Below are positions 1-8,442 of a stretch of DNA of 40,444 bases, in pieces. Where the stretch lies: the NCBI GenBank assembly GCA_947487955.1, contig CANKYV010000015.1, positions 1 to 40,444 of the forward strand, given 5' to 3'. Source of the DNA: Alphaproteobacteria bacterium. Its GTDB lineage: Bacteria > Pseudomonadota > Alphaproteobacteria > Paracaedibacterales > CAITNM01. Position numbers and translations under genes: made by a program. The notes beneath the pieces are model-generated. The model had not been told where the DNA came from. It worked only from the letters and a program-made list of their open reading frames with translations, and searched no databases. Position 1 is the first letter of the stretch; the number at the start of each line of letters is the position of its first letter.

Positions 1-255
1 TTTTTTAAGAAATTACTAAACATGTAAAGTTATAAGGAGAAAACATACATTAATTAAAGAAATTTTTAATTAATTTTTAAAATAAATCGATATAATTTCT
101 TATTTTCTTAACAAATCAAAGATAAATTTTTAAAACAAGAATTTTTTTCTTGATCATTTAATTTATTTCGCGCTATGGTGAGGGCAATTCATGAAGGTGA
201 TTCTCGGAGAGAGAAAAAAACCATTAAACCTCAAAGCAGGATGGGAGAAAACAAC
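1..255 (+). promoter_or_regulatory. AT-rich leader upstream of the tra operon
   Basis: No convincing gene starts before 256. The first 170 bases are extremely AT-rich. A weak sigma70-like pair can be drawn: TTGATC at 150-155, then 17 bases, then CTATGG at 173-178. This is only a possible promoter. A GGAGA at 244-248 sits 7 bases before the ATG at 256 and is the ribosome binding site of the first gene. Confidence 0.3.
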
Positions 256-600
256 ATGAAATCTAGCTTTACGTTACCAACACCAACTTCAACCAATTAC
301 TTAACCGATACAGAATTTTCAGCAAGAGTCTTGATCGCTTTTTGTCTAACGGCACTCGTGGTTTTTAACATCGATAGCCTATTAGCGGTGGAAGTGGCTG
401 AGTTACGTGCGCCGATGCAAGGCCTAAAAAAAGAAATTTGGTCTTATATGTATCCTATTAAGTTAGCCGCCGTTGCAATAGGAGCGGTGATGTCGGTGAC
501 ACAACAATCCCTAATGCCCTTTGGTGTTGGAGCTGCCATTGGCGGAGGTATTCAGTTTTTTGATACGGTCCTTGGAGATGGGTCGGCAGCCCTGATTTAG
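256..600 (+). CDS. Putative F-type pilin / first protein of the tra operon (TraA-like position)
   Basis: The 114-residue protein has three hydrophobic stretches (about residues 23-46, 68-84 and 88-104). The third is Gly/Ala-rich (FGVGAAIGGGIQFF), and a short charged segment follows the first. That layout and its position immediately before traL fit a prepilin: a long leader containing the first hydrophobic stretch, then a small two-helix pilin. I start at ATG 256 because GGAGA precedes it by 7 bases; an in-frame ATG at 175 would add 27 unlikely residues. No sequence motif proves pilin identity, and a small inner-membrane protein is the alternative. Confidence 0.55.
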   Translation: MKSSFTLPTPTSTNYLTDTEFSARVLIAFCLTALVVFNIDSLLAVEVAELRAPMQGLKKEIWSYMYPIKLAAVAIGAVMSVTQQSLMPFGVGAAIGGGIQFFDTVLGDGSAALI

Positions 601-609
601 GTTGCTGTG

Positions 610-891
610 ATGAAGCGTCACCTTATCCTCTATACCATCGATCGGGCCGTTCGCTTTCTACTTTGGACGAAGGGTGAGTTAGCTCTAATTTTAGGACCAC
701 TTGTCTCAGGTCTTGTCTTTGATGCGTTTGTCATTGGATGTGTTTGGACCGGAATTGATGTCTGGGCAATTCGCCAATTTAAGCGGCGCCTGGGAGAAGG
801 GCTTTTAAAAGCTCTTTTGTATTGGTTTTTCCCGCCGGCAAAGCAATTCAAAGGGTGGCCGCCATCACACATCGAGCATTTTGTAGGGTAG
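610..891 (+). CDS. traL: Type IV conjugative transfer protein TraL
   Basis: TraL is a small inner-membrane protein of the F-type pilus assembly complex. The 93-residue product has the family's layout: a short polar start, hydrophobic residues around 25-50, a conserved WFFPP segment, and a tail (PPSHIEHFVG) like that of TraL proteins. The length is typical (90-100 aa). An in-frame GTG at 607 is an alternative start; ATG 610 is preferred. It lies 9 bases after the pilin candidate and 12 bases before traE, so it is part of the operon. Confidence 0.85.
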   Translation: MKRHLILYTIDRAVRFLLWTKGELALILGPLVSGLVFDAFVIGCVWTGIDVWAIRQFKRRLGEGLLKALLYWFFPPAKQFKGWPPSHIEHFVG

Positions 892-903
892 GGAGGTAAG
901 ATA

Positions 904-1746
904 ATGAAACAAGGCTTTAAAGACCTCAAGCTCGGAAACTTAATGTTCCAGCGTAATGCTCTTGCTGGACTTGCTAGTGTTTTGCTTCTTATCACTTTAC
1001 TACAAACTGTTTTCCTCTTTCTTAAAAACGAAAAAATCATCATTTTACCACCAGAAACGAAGCAATCTTTTTGGGTTGAAGGTAATAAGTTTTCACCAAT
1101 TTACTTAGAAGAACAGGCCATCTTCTTTGCACATTTACTGCTTGATGTAAGTCACTCTAATATTTTGTCTCAGGGCGAAATCCTCTTACGCTACACCGAT
1201 TCTAGTGCGCACGAAATTCTTAAAACCCGTTTGTTTAAGGAAGAAGCACGACTTAAGCGCGATAATGTCTCCATGAAGTTTGAAATGATTGAATGCGAAG
1301 TCTTTCCTAATCAGCTAATGCTTGAATTGACTGGTGATTTACATGCGTATGTTGCCCATAAGAAGATTAGTACTCACCGTGAAACCTACCGAGTGGAATT
1401 TACAAGCCGAAGTGGACGATTGTTTTTGAAATCTTTTGAGGCGATTAAGTCCGATAACAAAGATTTAGCGCATCTTTCGGCGGAAGATGGTGCTTTTGAA
1501 GAGGATGTTTCGACTCATGAGCATCAACCTCATACCGAATCTAAAGAGTTTCGGTCTCAAAGCCTTCTCGTCTCCTCTGATAAAAAAACGTCAACTTCTT
1601 TAACAGAACCAAGTGTTGAGGCAATCAATAAAGATCCTAAGAGCAACGAGGAAAGCATTACGATTCCATCCGATTCGTCATCTTCCATTGCACCTCTTGC
1701 ACCATCAGTTGTTATCCCCTCTATTCAGGAGAATTCTCATGCATAA
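904..1746 (+). CDS. traE: Type IV conjugative transfer protein TraE, with a long C-terminal tail
   Basis: TraE is the VirB8-like inner-membrane assembly factor of F-type systems. A membrane anchor (about residues 18-40) is followed by a periplasmic domain with typical TraE features (FWVEG near residue 57, then an alternating strand/helix region to about 190). The product is 280 residues, against about 190 for F TraE. The extra 80-90 residues are Ser/Thr/Glu-rich and look disordered. An AAG GAGG-like element (GGGAGG at 891-896) precedes the ATG. The 3' end overlaps the next gene. The tail may be a lineage-specific spacer and does not look like a fused domain. Confidence 0.88.
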   Translation: MKQGFKDLKLGNLMFQRNALAGLASVLLLITLLQTVFLFLKNEKIIILPPETKQSFWVEGNKFSPIYLEEQAIFFAHLLLDVSHSNILSQGEILLRYTDSSAHEILKTRLFKEEARLKRDNVSMKFEMIECEVFPNQLMLELTGDLHAYVAHKKISTHRETYRVEFTSRSGRLFLKSFEAIKSDNKDLAHLSAEDGAFEEDVSTHEHQPHTESKEFRSQSLLVSSDKKTSTSLTEPSVEAINKDPKSNEESITIPSDSSSSIAPLAPSVVIPSIQENSHA

Positions 1747-2188
1747 ACGTATTACTTTTGTGGTGGCTATTTTACCGCTCATCGCAACCTTAGAAGCGGG
1801 AGCTTCACAATCGTTGCCGATGAATCCTGATAAGCGGATCAAAGCCTATATTTCTAATGATTCGATGAATCGTCTTGCGGTGGCTAATGATCGAATCACG
1901 CAGGTGTTTGGAGATAGTGAAACCTATGAAGCCCAAACCGAAGAGAGCACCGGCCAAGTTTTTCTTAAACCAACCCAAGAGAATGGGAATAAGGCTTTAG
2001 CCATTACGCTGATTACCGAAAACGGGGCAACGCAGGACATGACCTTGGAGCCTAGCACCCGCGATGCGGCGACGATTATCTTAAAAAATTCTGTTGCTGT
2101 TTCTTCACCTTCTCAGCATGGTGGAGGTTTTTCTGGTCAAGGGGTAGGAATGATGCCGACCGCTTATGGTATGGGGCAGAGGGCATGA
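1739..2188 (+). CDS. traK: TraK, N-terminal half (secretin-like, split gene)
   Basis: TraK is the VirB9-like outer-membrane-complex protein. This 149-residue ORF carries a signal peptide (residues 1-24), then the TraK N-terminal beta domain: RLAVANDRITQVFG is followed by a region ending in the family's ATIILKN strand. It stops after a Gly/Gln-rich linker. ATG 1739 is chosen because AGGAGA lies just upstream; it overlaps the traE stop. The protein is much shorter than F TraK (242 aa), and the C-terminal domain is encoded separately by the next ORF through an ATGA overlap. Together the two ORFs make 256 residues, the normal TraK size. Confidence 0.8.
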   Translation: MHKRITFVVAILPLIATLEAGASQSLPMNPDKRIKAYISNDSMNRLAVANDRITQVFGDSETYEAQTEESTGQVFLKPTQENGNKALAITLITENGATQDMTLEPSTRDAATIILKNSVAVSSPSQHGGGFSGQGVGMMPTAYGMGQRA

Positions 2189-2508
2189 GTCCAAACCATG
2201 GACATTCCCCTCAATCGTTTCAAGAGCAGGTTATTCAGGCCATGAAGCTCTTAGTAAGTGGTCAAGCTCCAACCATAGAAGTGGAAGACTTTACACGCAC
2301 TGGGCCCAAAGGCGTTGAGCTGGGGTTGATAGCTGCGTATATGATCGGTTCCATTAAAGGTTACAAAATCGAGATTAAAAATACCAGCGGAGCTCCTTTA
2401 GAGCTTTTAGAAAAGGATTTTTATCGTACCGGTGATGTGGCGATTTTCTTTGATAAACGGTTTGTGAACACCGGAGAAGCCGCAACCTTTTACGTGGTGG
2501 GGTATTGA
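2185..2508 (+). CDS. TraK, C-terminal half (split gene)
   Basis: The 107-residue ORF resembles the C-terminal domain of TraK/VirB9-like proteins. It has the strand IEIKNTSGAPLELLEKDFY, a following acidic/aromatic region, and a final hydrophobic strand (TFYVVGY). It has no signal peptide, so a separately translated product would not be exported by itself. Its ATG overlaps the stop of the N-terminal half (ATGA). Its frame is open upstream of the ATG, so a single -1 shift in the linker would produce a full TraK. Either the gene is split but coupled, or it is frameshifted. Confidence 0.7.
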   Translation: MSPNHGHSPQSFQEQVIQAMKLLVSGQAPTIEVEDFTRTGPKGVELGLIAAYMIGSIKGYKIEIKNTSGAPLELLEKDFYRTGDVAIFFDKRFVNTGEAATFYVVGY

Positions 2509-3869
2509 TGGAAAACGGTCCTATCGCATCTTCCATCGCGAAACTTCGTAAAAAAGCCCAATCGTTTAGGTTAGCTGGCGTTGTTACCGCTGTAATCCTA
2601 GGGGTTACGGGCGTAGGGGTGGTGATTACCCATCAATCACTGGTTGCGATGAAAAAACCAAAAAGCTACAAGGCTCCCGTTACGAGTGGCGCTTCACGAT
2701 TAAACAGCAAAGAAGTTTGGGCCGAGAAATTTACCAATGATGTTGATAATCAAACAAAACGAATTGATGCATTAGAAAAAGCCCTAGAAACATTACTGAA
2801 AATCAACCAACAACGTCCTCAATCAGCTTCGCAATCACAAGCGCCTTCTCAACAAATGGTTCCGCAAGGAATAGGAGTGGTGCCAGAGCTTCGAAACGAG
2901 ATTCGACAAGTTCATGAAAACACTGCTACTGAGCAAGATTTTGTGCAACCAAGCGGGTCAAATGGAAGTCCTCAGGCTCAAGCTCAAATTGCTGCCATTA
3001 AAACACCCATTCAGCCGAAGCGTTTCCGCTCGAAAGGGATTCAACGCTTAACAGTAACTCTTACCAACAGTAAAAAAAACAAAGCCTTAAAAACCGTTGA
3101 TAACACGATTCCCGCTGGTGCGTTTGCCGGTGCTGTGATGGTAGGCGGCGTGGATGCTTCCACCAGCATTCAAGCAAGCTCGGATCCCAGGCCGGTATTA
3201 CTGAGGGTGACGGATCCGGGAACGTTGCCACGCAAGTTTAAAAGCGATTTGGGTGGCTGTCATGTGTTGGCGGCCTGTTATGGCGATATCTCCTCAGAAC
3301 GGGTGTACATGCGCTTAGAAAAACTTACCTGCACCGAGCGCAAAACTGGGGAGCTGGTTGAGATGAATGTGAACGGCTACGTGGCGGGCGAAGACGGCAG
3401 GGCAGGGCTGCGCGGTGTGGTTGTAGACCGAGCAGGGGAGAGTATGCGCAACGCAGCGGTTGGTGGGTTCTTATCGGGGATGGGTGGATTTTTAAGCCAA
3501 TCTCGCAGTCCGATAACGTTTTCTCCCTCTAATGGACTTGCAGAAACAAATCCAATGACCAATCCGGAGATCTTGAAGTTTGGAGCGGCTAAAGGGGCGA
3601 GTAATGCGTTAGAAAAATACGCCGATTTTTACATTAAACGCGCCGAACAGATGCAACCAGTGATTCAAATCCAAGCCGGACGTAAGGTGGATATTGTCTT
3701 TACCCAAGGAGTGGCCTTTGAAGATTCGGCAGCCCGCGGGGCGATGATTAAGGTCAACGACCAACAGCGCCTCAGTCAAATTCATGATTCGTCAGAATCC
3801 GCTCAAAAACCTGTGGAAGCGTGGGTGCCAGAGGCACGAGGACAAGAATCGGTTGGAACAAGACATTAA
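2508..3869 (+). CDS. traB: Type IV conjugative transfer protein TraB (VirB10-like)
   Basis: TraB spans from inner to outer membrane and joins TraK and TraV in the core complex. The 453-residue protein has one membrane helix (about 21-43), a coiled-coil and Gln/Pro-rich periplasmic linker (about 60-150), and a C-terminal TrbI/VirB10-like beta-barrel domain. That domain begins near the TIPAGAFAGAVMVGG segment and contains the expected CHVLAACYGD and Gly-rich stretches. Length matches F TraB (475). The start ATG overlaps the preceding stop (TGATG). Confidence 0.92.
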   Translation: MENGPIASSIAKLRKKAQSFRLAGVVTAVILGVTGVGVVITHQSLVAMKKPKSYKAPVTSGASRLNSKEVWAEKFTNDVDNQTKRIDALEKALETLLKINQQRPQSASQSQAPSQQMVPQGIGVVPELRNEIRQVHENTATEQDFVQPSGSNGSPQAQAQIAAIKTPIQPKRFRSKGIQRLTVTLTNSKKNKALKTVDNTIPAGAFAGAVMVGGVDASTSIQASSDPRPVLLRVTDPGTLPRKFKSDLGGCHVLAACYGDISSERVYMRLEKLTCTERKTGELVEMNVNGYVAGEDGRAGLRGVVVDRAGESMRNAAVGGFLSGMGGFLSQSRSPITFSPSNGLAETNPMTNPEILKFGAAKGASNALEKYADFYIKRAEQMQPVIQIQAGRKVDIVFTQGVAFEDSAARGAMIKVNDQQRLSQIHDSSESAQKPVEAWVPEARGQESVGTRH

Positions 3870-3878
3870 GGAGGATAT

Positions 3879-4331
3879 ATGGAACATATTCATAAAAAAA
3901 CGACAAATCTAACCTTAGTTGGATTGATTTTAACAGCATGTAGTACCGCTCACGAAAGTTTTGATACGGAAGCGACTAAAGGGGTAGGGGCTAAATCCAT
4001 CTCTGAGGTTAATAGCATGATTGATCGTGGAGATATTCCTGGTGTAAAAAGAGAGGAGGGGGATACAAAGGCCATCTCTCCCCTTGTTTCAACGGCACCC
4101 TTGCCTTCACCTTCATTAACCCCAATCGTTTTGTCTGATAATACGGTGATTCACCGACAAGCCGAACAGGTGATGCGGATTTGGATTGCGCCATTTCAAG
4201 ACCAACAAGGCAACTTCTATGAAGCCTCGGTGGTGCATACGGTACATCGCCCAAGTTTCTGGTCGGCGCAGATGTTAGCACCGCAAGCAACGCCAGTATT
4301 TTTAGATCCGCAACACCGAGATGCGGTGTAA
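3879..4331 (+). CDS. traV: Type IV conjugative transfer lipoprotein TraV (VirB7-like)
   Basis: TraV is the outer-membrane lipoprotein of the core complex. The 150-residue product begins with a lipoprotein signal ending in the lipobox LTAC (Cys 21). A variable middle follows, then the TraV signature region (EQVMRIWIAPFQD, later VVHTVHRPSFW). A strong AGGAGG at 3870-3875 sits before the ATG. It lies between traB and traC as in F. Confidence 0.88.
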   Translation: MEHIHKKTTNLTLVGLILTACSTAHESFDTEATKGVGAKSISEVNSMIDRGDIPGVKREEGDTKAISPLVSTAPLPSPSLTPIVLSDNTVIHRQAEQVMRIWIAPFQDQQGNFYEASVVHTVHRPSFWSAQMLAPQATPVFLDPQHRDAV

Positions 4332-4334
4332 GTC

Positions 4335-6875
4335 ATGGCTTTAGAAAAGCTTGGCAGAAAACTGATTGCTCTATTGGGGGGAGGAAACGAGGTTCCAAAA
4401 GCATCGTCGTTTAAACGCTTTTGGCAAGAATCGGCCCAGTTTCATAAAATCTGCGATTTGCTGCCCTATGATGCTTATGATCGCAAGACCAAGCTGTTTT
4501 ATTCCGATGAAACCGTTGGATTTGTCATCGAAACCCATCCTCTGGTGGGATCATCAGTGGAGATGCAAAAAGAGTTAGAAAATATCTTTGCCGTGGCGTT
4601 ACCGGAAGGCAGTTCGTTTCAAGTGATGCTTTGGGCGGATCCTCATGTAGGCGACCAATTAGATGCTTACGTTGACGCTCGTAAAAACGCGCCTAATGCG
4701 TCTTCTATGTTAATTAAAATGTCGGAAAAACGAGCCGAATACTTAAAGTCCTTTGCGTACGAGTCGCCATTTAAACCGTTTACGGTACGCAATTTTCGGT
4801 GCTTTTTTAGTGTCTCGTTACGGCGCACCGAGAGCCGACGTGATGATGAAGAGATCTGCGAACGAATTAAAAGTCAATTAATGACTACCCTGGAGATGTT
4901 AAGCATTCCAGGGGTAGTTTGGGGACCTGAGGAATTACTCTCTACCTTGGATGGTATTCTCAATCACCGTATTGGCCAAGTGACTGCTCCTAAAATACGT
5001 TGGAATCCATTTCAACGTTTAAGTGATCACCTTAGCTGTAGTGAATCCGATCTAAAGGTAAAGAAGGACGAGCTACTTCTGCATGATGAAACCGTAACGG
5101 TACGCACCTATGGAGTGCGTTCTTGGCCAAACATGTGGTCCCTGCATGCCATGAGTGAACTCATTGGTGATGAAAATCGAGACCAAGCGCAGATTCCTTG
5201 CCCGTTTATCATTCATTACGGGCTGACCATTCCGGTGCAGGATAAACAAAAAACAAAGTTCTTGGCTAAAGCTTCCTGGGTCGAGAAGCAAGCGGCTTCT
5301 CCTCTTGCTAAATACATTAGTGAAAGTAAACGCGAAGCAGAAGAATTAGCCTTTTTACGTGAAGAAGTGAATAAGGGCGAGCGAATTGTGCAAACGCACT
5401 TTGGCGTAATTCTTATGGCAAAGCCCGATGAGATCGATAACGCGGAGCAGATCCTTAACAACCTTTTTATCTCCAAAGAATGGAAGTTAGAGAAGAACAA
5501 ATACCTGCATCTACCGATGTTTTTAAGCAGCTTCCCGTGCATGTGGGGACATTCTTATGTACAGGCGCTGTTGTATGCACAAAAGCTTAAAACCACCGTC
5601 TCAACCGAATCGGGGAATTTGCTGCCGATTCAAGGGGAGTGGAAAGGCACGAAGACGCCCGGCATGTTACTCGTTGGAAAGCGTGGACAGGTTAAGACCT
5701 GGTCGCCCTTTGATAATGATGCCGGCAACTACAATGTGGCAGTAGTTGGGCGTTCAGGGTCGGGTAAATCGGTCTTTATGCAAGAGATGGTAGCCTCCAT
5801 GAAGGCGATCGGGGGAAGGGTCTTTATCTTTGATGTAGGAAGATCTTTTGAAAAGCTCTGCGAAATTTTAGGCGGAGAGTTTATGGAGTTTAGTGCCGAC
5901 GCGTCCTTGTGCATCAATCCGTTCTCAACGATACCCGTGGATAATCCCGAAATAGCCGGAGAAGCGCTGTCGATGTTAAAATCCGTCCTTCCTCTGATGG
6001 CGGCACCCAAGCATGGCGTATCGGATAAAGGCGCCTCGCTTCTAGAGCAAGCGATGTTAGAGAGCTGGAACGCTCATAAAAATGACACGGCCATCACGCA
6101 TATTGCCGAGTGGTTGCTTGCTCATAAAGATAAAGAAGCCCAAGACCTTGGCATGAGTCTCTTCCCGTACACCAAAGAGGGAAGTTATGGACGCTTCTTC
6201 AATGGTCCAAGCACGGTGAATTTAGATAACCCGTTCATTGTTATTGAAATGGAAGAGTTAAAAGAACGCAAAGATTTACAAGCGGTAGTCGTGCAGATGC
6301 TGATTGTTAACATTACCAACAAAATGTTCTTAGGCGATCGTAAAACGCCGTTTCAGATTGTCTTTGATGAAGCTTGGGATCTACTCCAAGGCGGTCAGGG
6401 TGGCAGTTTTATGGAAATGCTGGCACGACGTTTACGTAAATACCGTGGTGGCTTGGTGGTGGGAACTCAAAGCCTTAACGACTTTTATCAAAGTCCAGGA
6501 GCAAGAGCTGTCTTTGAAAATAGCGACACGCTCTGCATGTTATCGCAACGTGAAGAATCGATTGATTTGCTTAAAGAACAAAAGCGAATTTCGATGACAC
6601 CGCAAAAGGAAGCCCAACTCAAATCCGTCAAGACGAAGCAGGGTCAATATGCGGAAATCGCGGTCATTACGCCTCAAGGGTATTCGATTGAGCGTCTGCC
6701 TTTAGATCCATTTTCGTTAGTGGTCTATTCAACGAAACCGGATGAATATGCTGCCGTAAAGGATCTAAAAAACCGAGGACTCACCATGGAAGAAGCGGTT
6801 TCCACTATCGTTGCAGCAAGAAAGAAAATGAAGAACCCTAACTATCAACAATACACTGAGGAGAAAGCTGCATGA
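4335..6875 (+). CDS. traC: TraC ATPase (VirB4-like)
   Basis: TraC is the cytoplasmic/inner-membrane ATPase that drives pilus assembly. The 846-residue protein has an N-terminal TraC domain (about residues 25-270). The P-loop ATPase domain carries Walker A GRSGSGKS at 472-479 and Walker B IVFDEAWD with Asp678-Glu679. The VirB4/TraC-type motif region RRLRKYRGGLVVGTQS follows. Length is close to F TraC (875). It overlaps the next gene by ATGA. All key residues are intact, so it is probably functional. Confidence 0.96.
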   Translation: MALEKLGRKLIALLGGGNEVPKASSFKRFWQESAQFHKICDLLPYDAYDRKTKLFYSDETVGFVIETHPLVGSSVEMQKELENIFAVALPEGSSFQVMLWADPHVGDQLDAYVDARKNAPNASSMLIKMSEKRAEYLKSFAYESPFKPFTVRNFRCFFSVSLRRTESRRDDEEICERIKSQLMTTLEMLSIPGVVWGPEELLSTLDGILNHRIGQVTAPKIRWNPFQRLSDHLSCSESDLKVKKDELLLHDETVTVRTYGVRSWPNMWSLHAMSELIGDENRDQAQIPCPFIIHYGLTIPVQDKQKTKFLAKASWVEKQAASPLAKYISESKREAEELAFLREEVNKGERIVQTHFGVILMAKPDEIDNAEQILNNLFISKEWKLEKNKYLHLPMFLSSFPCMWGHSYVQALLYAQKLKTTVSTESGNLLPIQGEWKGTKTPGMLLVGKRGQVKTWSPFDNDAGNYNVAVVGRSGSGKSVFMQEMVASMKAIGGRVFIFDVGRSFEKLCEILGGEFMEFSADASLCINPFSTIPVDNPEIAGEALSMLKSVLPLMAAPKHGVSDKGASLLEQAMLESWNAHKNDTAITHIAEWLLAHKDKEAQDLGMSLFPYTKEGSYGRFFNGPSTVNLDNPFIVIEMEELKERKDLQAVVVQMLIVNITNKMFLGDRKTPFQIVFDEAWDLLQGGQGGSFMEMLARRLRKYRGGLVVGTQSLNDFYQSPGARAVFENSDTLCMLSQREESIDLLKEQKRISMTPQKEAQLKSVKTKQGQYAEIAVITPQGYSIERLPLDPFSLVVYSTKPDEYAAVKDLKNRGLTMEEAVSTIVAARKKMKNPNYQQYTEEKAA

Positions 6876-7231
6876 TCACCCACCCAAAAGTTTCGCTGAT
6901 TCTCAGTTTAATCGCTATGAGTTTAAGTTTAATAACGTTAGGCGTTGTCTACCTTCAAAAGCCGCAACTTGCGACGGTGGATATGGGGCAATTAATCAAT
7001 CGTCAAGCTGCCCAGCTTGGTCAGCAGTATACCGATGGCAAGGTGCCAACGGCGGTGATGCAGCATATCATTAGCGATCTCAAAGAGCAGATGAAGGAGC
7101 TAGCAAAAGAGCAGAAGACCATTCTTCTCACTAAAGGTGCTGTTTTAAGTGGTAGCTTGCCGGATTATACAGACCTCCTCAATGAATCACTAAAGCAATG
7201 GAACGAAGAACAAGAAAAGGAAGAGGGTTAA
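6872..7231 (+). CDS. trbI: Type-F conjugative transfer protein TrbI
   Basis: TrbI is a small inner-membrane protein that affects pilus outgrowth and retraction. The 119-residue product has an N-terminal membrane helix (about 9-27). The family segment begins VDMGQLINRQAAQLGQ, and a charged amphipathic helix ends in the KGAVLSGSLPDYT motif. Its ATG overlaps the traC stop, and its position between traC and the peptidase gene matches F-type loci. Confidence 0.85.
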   Translation: MITHPKVSLILSLIAMSLSLITLGVVYLQKPQLATVDMGQLINRQAAQLGQQYTDGKVPTAVMQHIISDLKEQMKELAKEQKTILLTKGAVLSGSLPDYTDLLNESLKQWNEEQEKEEG

Positions 7232-7234
7232 AGG

Positions 7235-7744
7235 ATGAGTATACCCATAGCTACCCCGATATTTAGCTGGTTAAAACCATGCTTTACAAAAACTTCCCTA
7301 AAGAAGGGAAGTAAGACCTTCATGCTGACTTTTTTAGGCATAGGTTTCTTGAGTGAGCATATTCATTTGATTAAAAGCACTACCCATTCGATGCCGGAGC
7401 ATTATTTTGTACATTTTCCCTACCTTAAGCCAAAACGAGGCGATATTACCTTGGTGTATAACACCTTTTATCAAGGCAATTTGATTAAAAGGATCATTGG
7501 CGAAGAAGGCGACAAGATTACTTATGACAAACATGGAGAGATTTGGGTTGGTAATAAACGTGTTGGGAAGGTATATCCGACGACACGTGATGGAAGAACG
7601 CTTCGTCCGATCCCGACGCTCGTTATTCCTAAGGGCTATGTATTTTTATATGCACTCCATCCAAGGAGTTTTGATTCTCGGTACGTTGAGGTGGGGTTGG
7701 TGCACCGCCATCAATTACAAGGCCGTTTAATCGCAGTGGTGTAA
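7235..7744 (+). CDS. TraF-type signal peptidase (S26 family)
   Basis: This is a LepB/TraF-like membrane peptidase, of the kind that matures pilins or other T4SS substrates in RP4- and R27-type systems. The 169-residue protein has a membrane segment (about 28-46). The catalytic Ser lies in THSMPEHYF (Ser52), the general-base Lys in LIKRIIGEEGD (Lys85), and a late conserved box reads HPRSFDSRYVE. The F plasmid itself uses host LepB, so a dedicated peptidase gene here follows the RAGE/R27-like layout. ATG 7235 has AAAGG just before it. Confidence 0.88.
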   Translation: MSIPIATPIFSWLKPCFTKTSLKKGSKTFMLTFLGIGFLSEHIHLIKSTTHSMPEHYFVHFPYLKPKRGDITLVYNTFYQGNLIKRIIGEEGDKITYDKHGEIWVGNKRVGKVYPTTRDGRTLRPIPTLVIPKGYVFLYALHPRSFDSRYVEVGLVHRHQLQGRLIAVV

Positions 7745-7749
7745 AGCAT

Positions 7750-8439
7750 ATGGCAATAACCAGGTTGATATTTTTCTTCTTGATAGGGATGTATTTGAGC
7801 GCTGCTCAAGCAAGCAAAGATTTAGGGGTTTTTGGAACGTTATTCCCTATCGAAGAAAACAACTTGCTTGAGGTGATTCAAACACGGCTTGCCAAGCTGC
7901 AGCGAGAGGGGACCCTGGAGATGCATCAGCAAAACATCCAAAGCAAAGTTAAAAAAAAGATAGAGAGACCTCAAGCTGTTGAAGGGATTATTCATACCGT
8001 ACAACCGCGCACGTATACCTTCGATCCCTCCATTACAGTGACCAAAGACCTTAAAGATCATGAAGGAAAGGTTTTTTACCAAAAGGGACAACGCGTTAAT
8101 CCGTTGGAAACACGCTCTCTTACCAAACCGTTGCTGTTTATTGATGGAGATGAATCCTCTCATTTGACCTGGGCCTTTTTTATGCTGAAGCGCCATCCGC
8201 TTGCCAAAGTGATTCTGGTGAAGGGGGCGCCCTTACAGATGATGAAAGATCTTGGAATTCCGATATTCTTTGATCAGTTTGGCAAGATCACCCATAAGCT
8301 TGGTATCAAACAAGTACCTGCCATCGTTACCCAAGAGGGAATGCTTCTTAAAGTCGAAGAGCAAAAGGCGGATGCAGCAACTCTTGTGGAAAGACGTCAC
8401 CAAGAAACTCGATCCATAAATGCAAAAACGAGGGAATAA
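7750..8439 (+). CDS. traW: Type-F conjugative transfer protein TraW
   Basis: TraW is a periplasmic pilus-assembly protein. The 229-residue product has a signal peptide (to about residue 21), the conserved start of the mature protein (DLGVFGTLFPIEE), and a C-terminal thioredoxin-like section. That section contains LLFIDGDE and VILVKGAP, as in the TraW/TrbC family. The length suits TraW (about 210). It sits directly before traU, as in F. Confidence 0.9.
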   Translation: MAITRLIFFFLIGMYLSAAQASKDLGVFGTLFPIEENNLLEVIQTRLAKLQREGTLEMHQQNIQSKVKKKIERPQAVEGIIHTVQPRTYTFDPSITVTKDLKDHEGKVFYQKGQRVNPLETRSLTKPLLFIDGDESSHLTWAFFMLKRHPLAKVILVKGAPLQMMKDLGIPIFFDQFGKITHKLGIKQVPAIVTQEGMLLKVEEQKADAATLVERRHQETRSINAKTRE

Positions 8440-8442
8440 GAC

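Noticed and set aside
630-1043. Minus-strand 137-codon ORF across traL and traE
   Set aside because: Shadow frame of two well-supported tra genes; composition (Arg/Ser/Pro-rich) is that of antisense noise.
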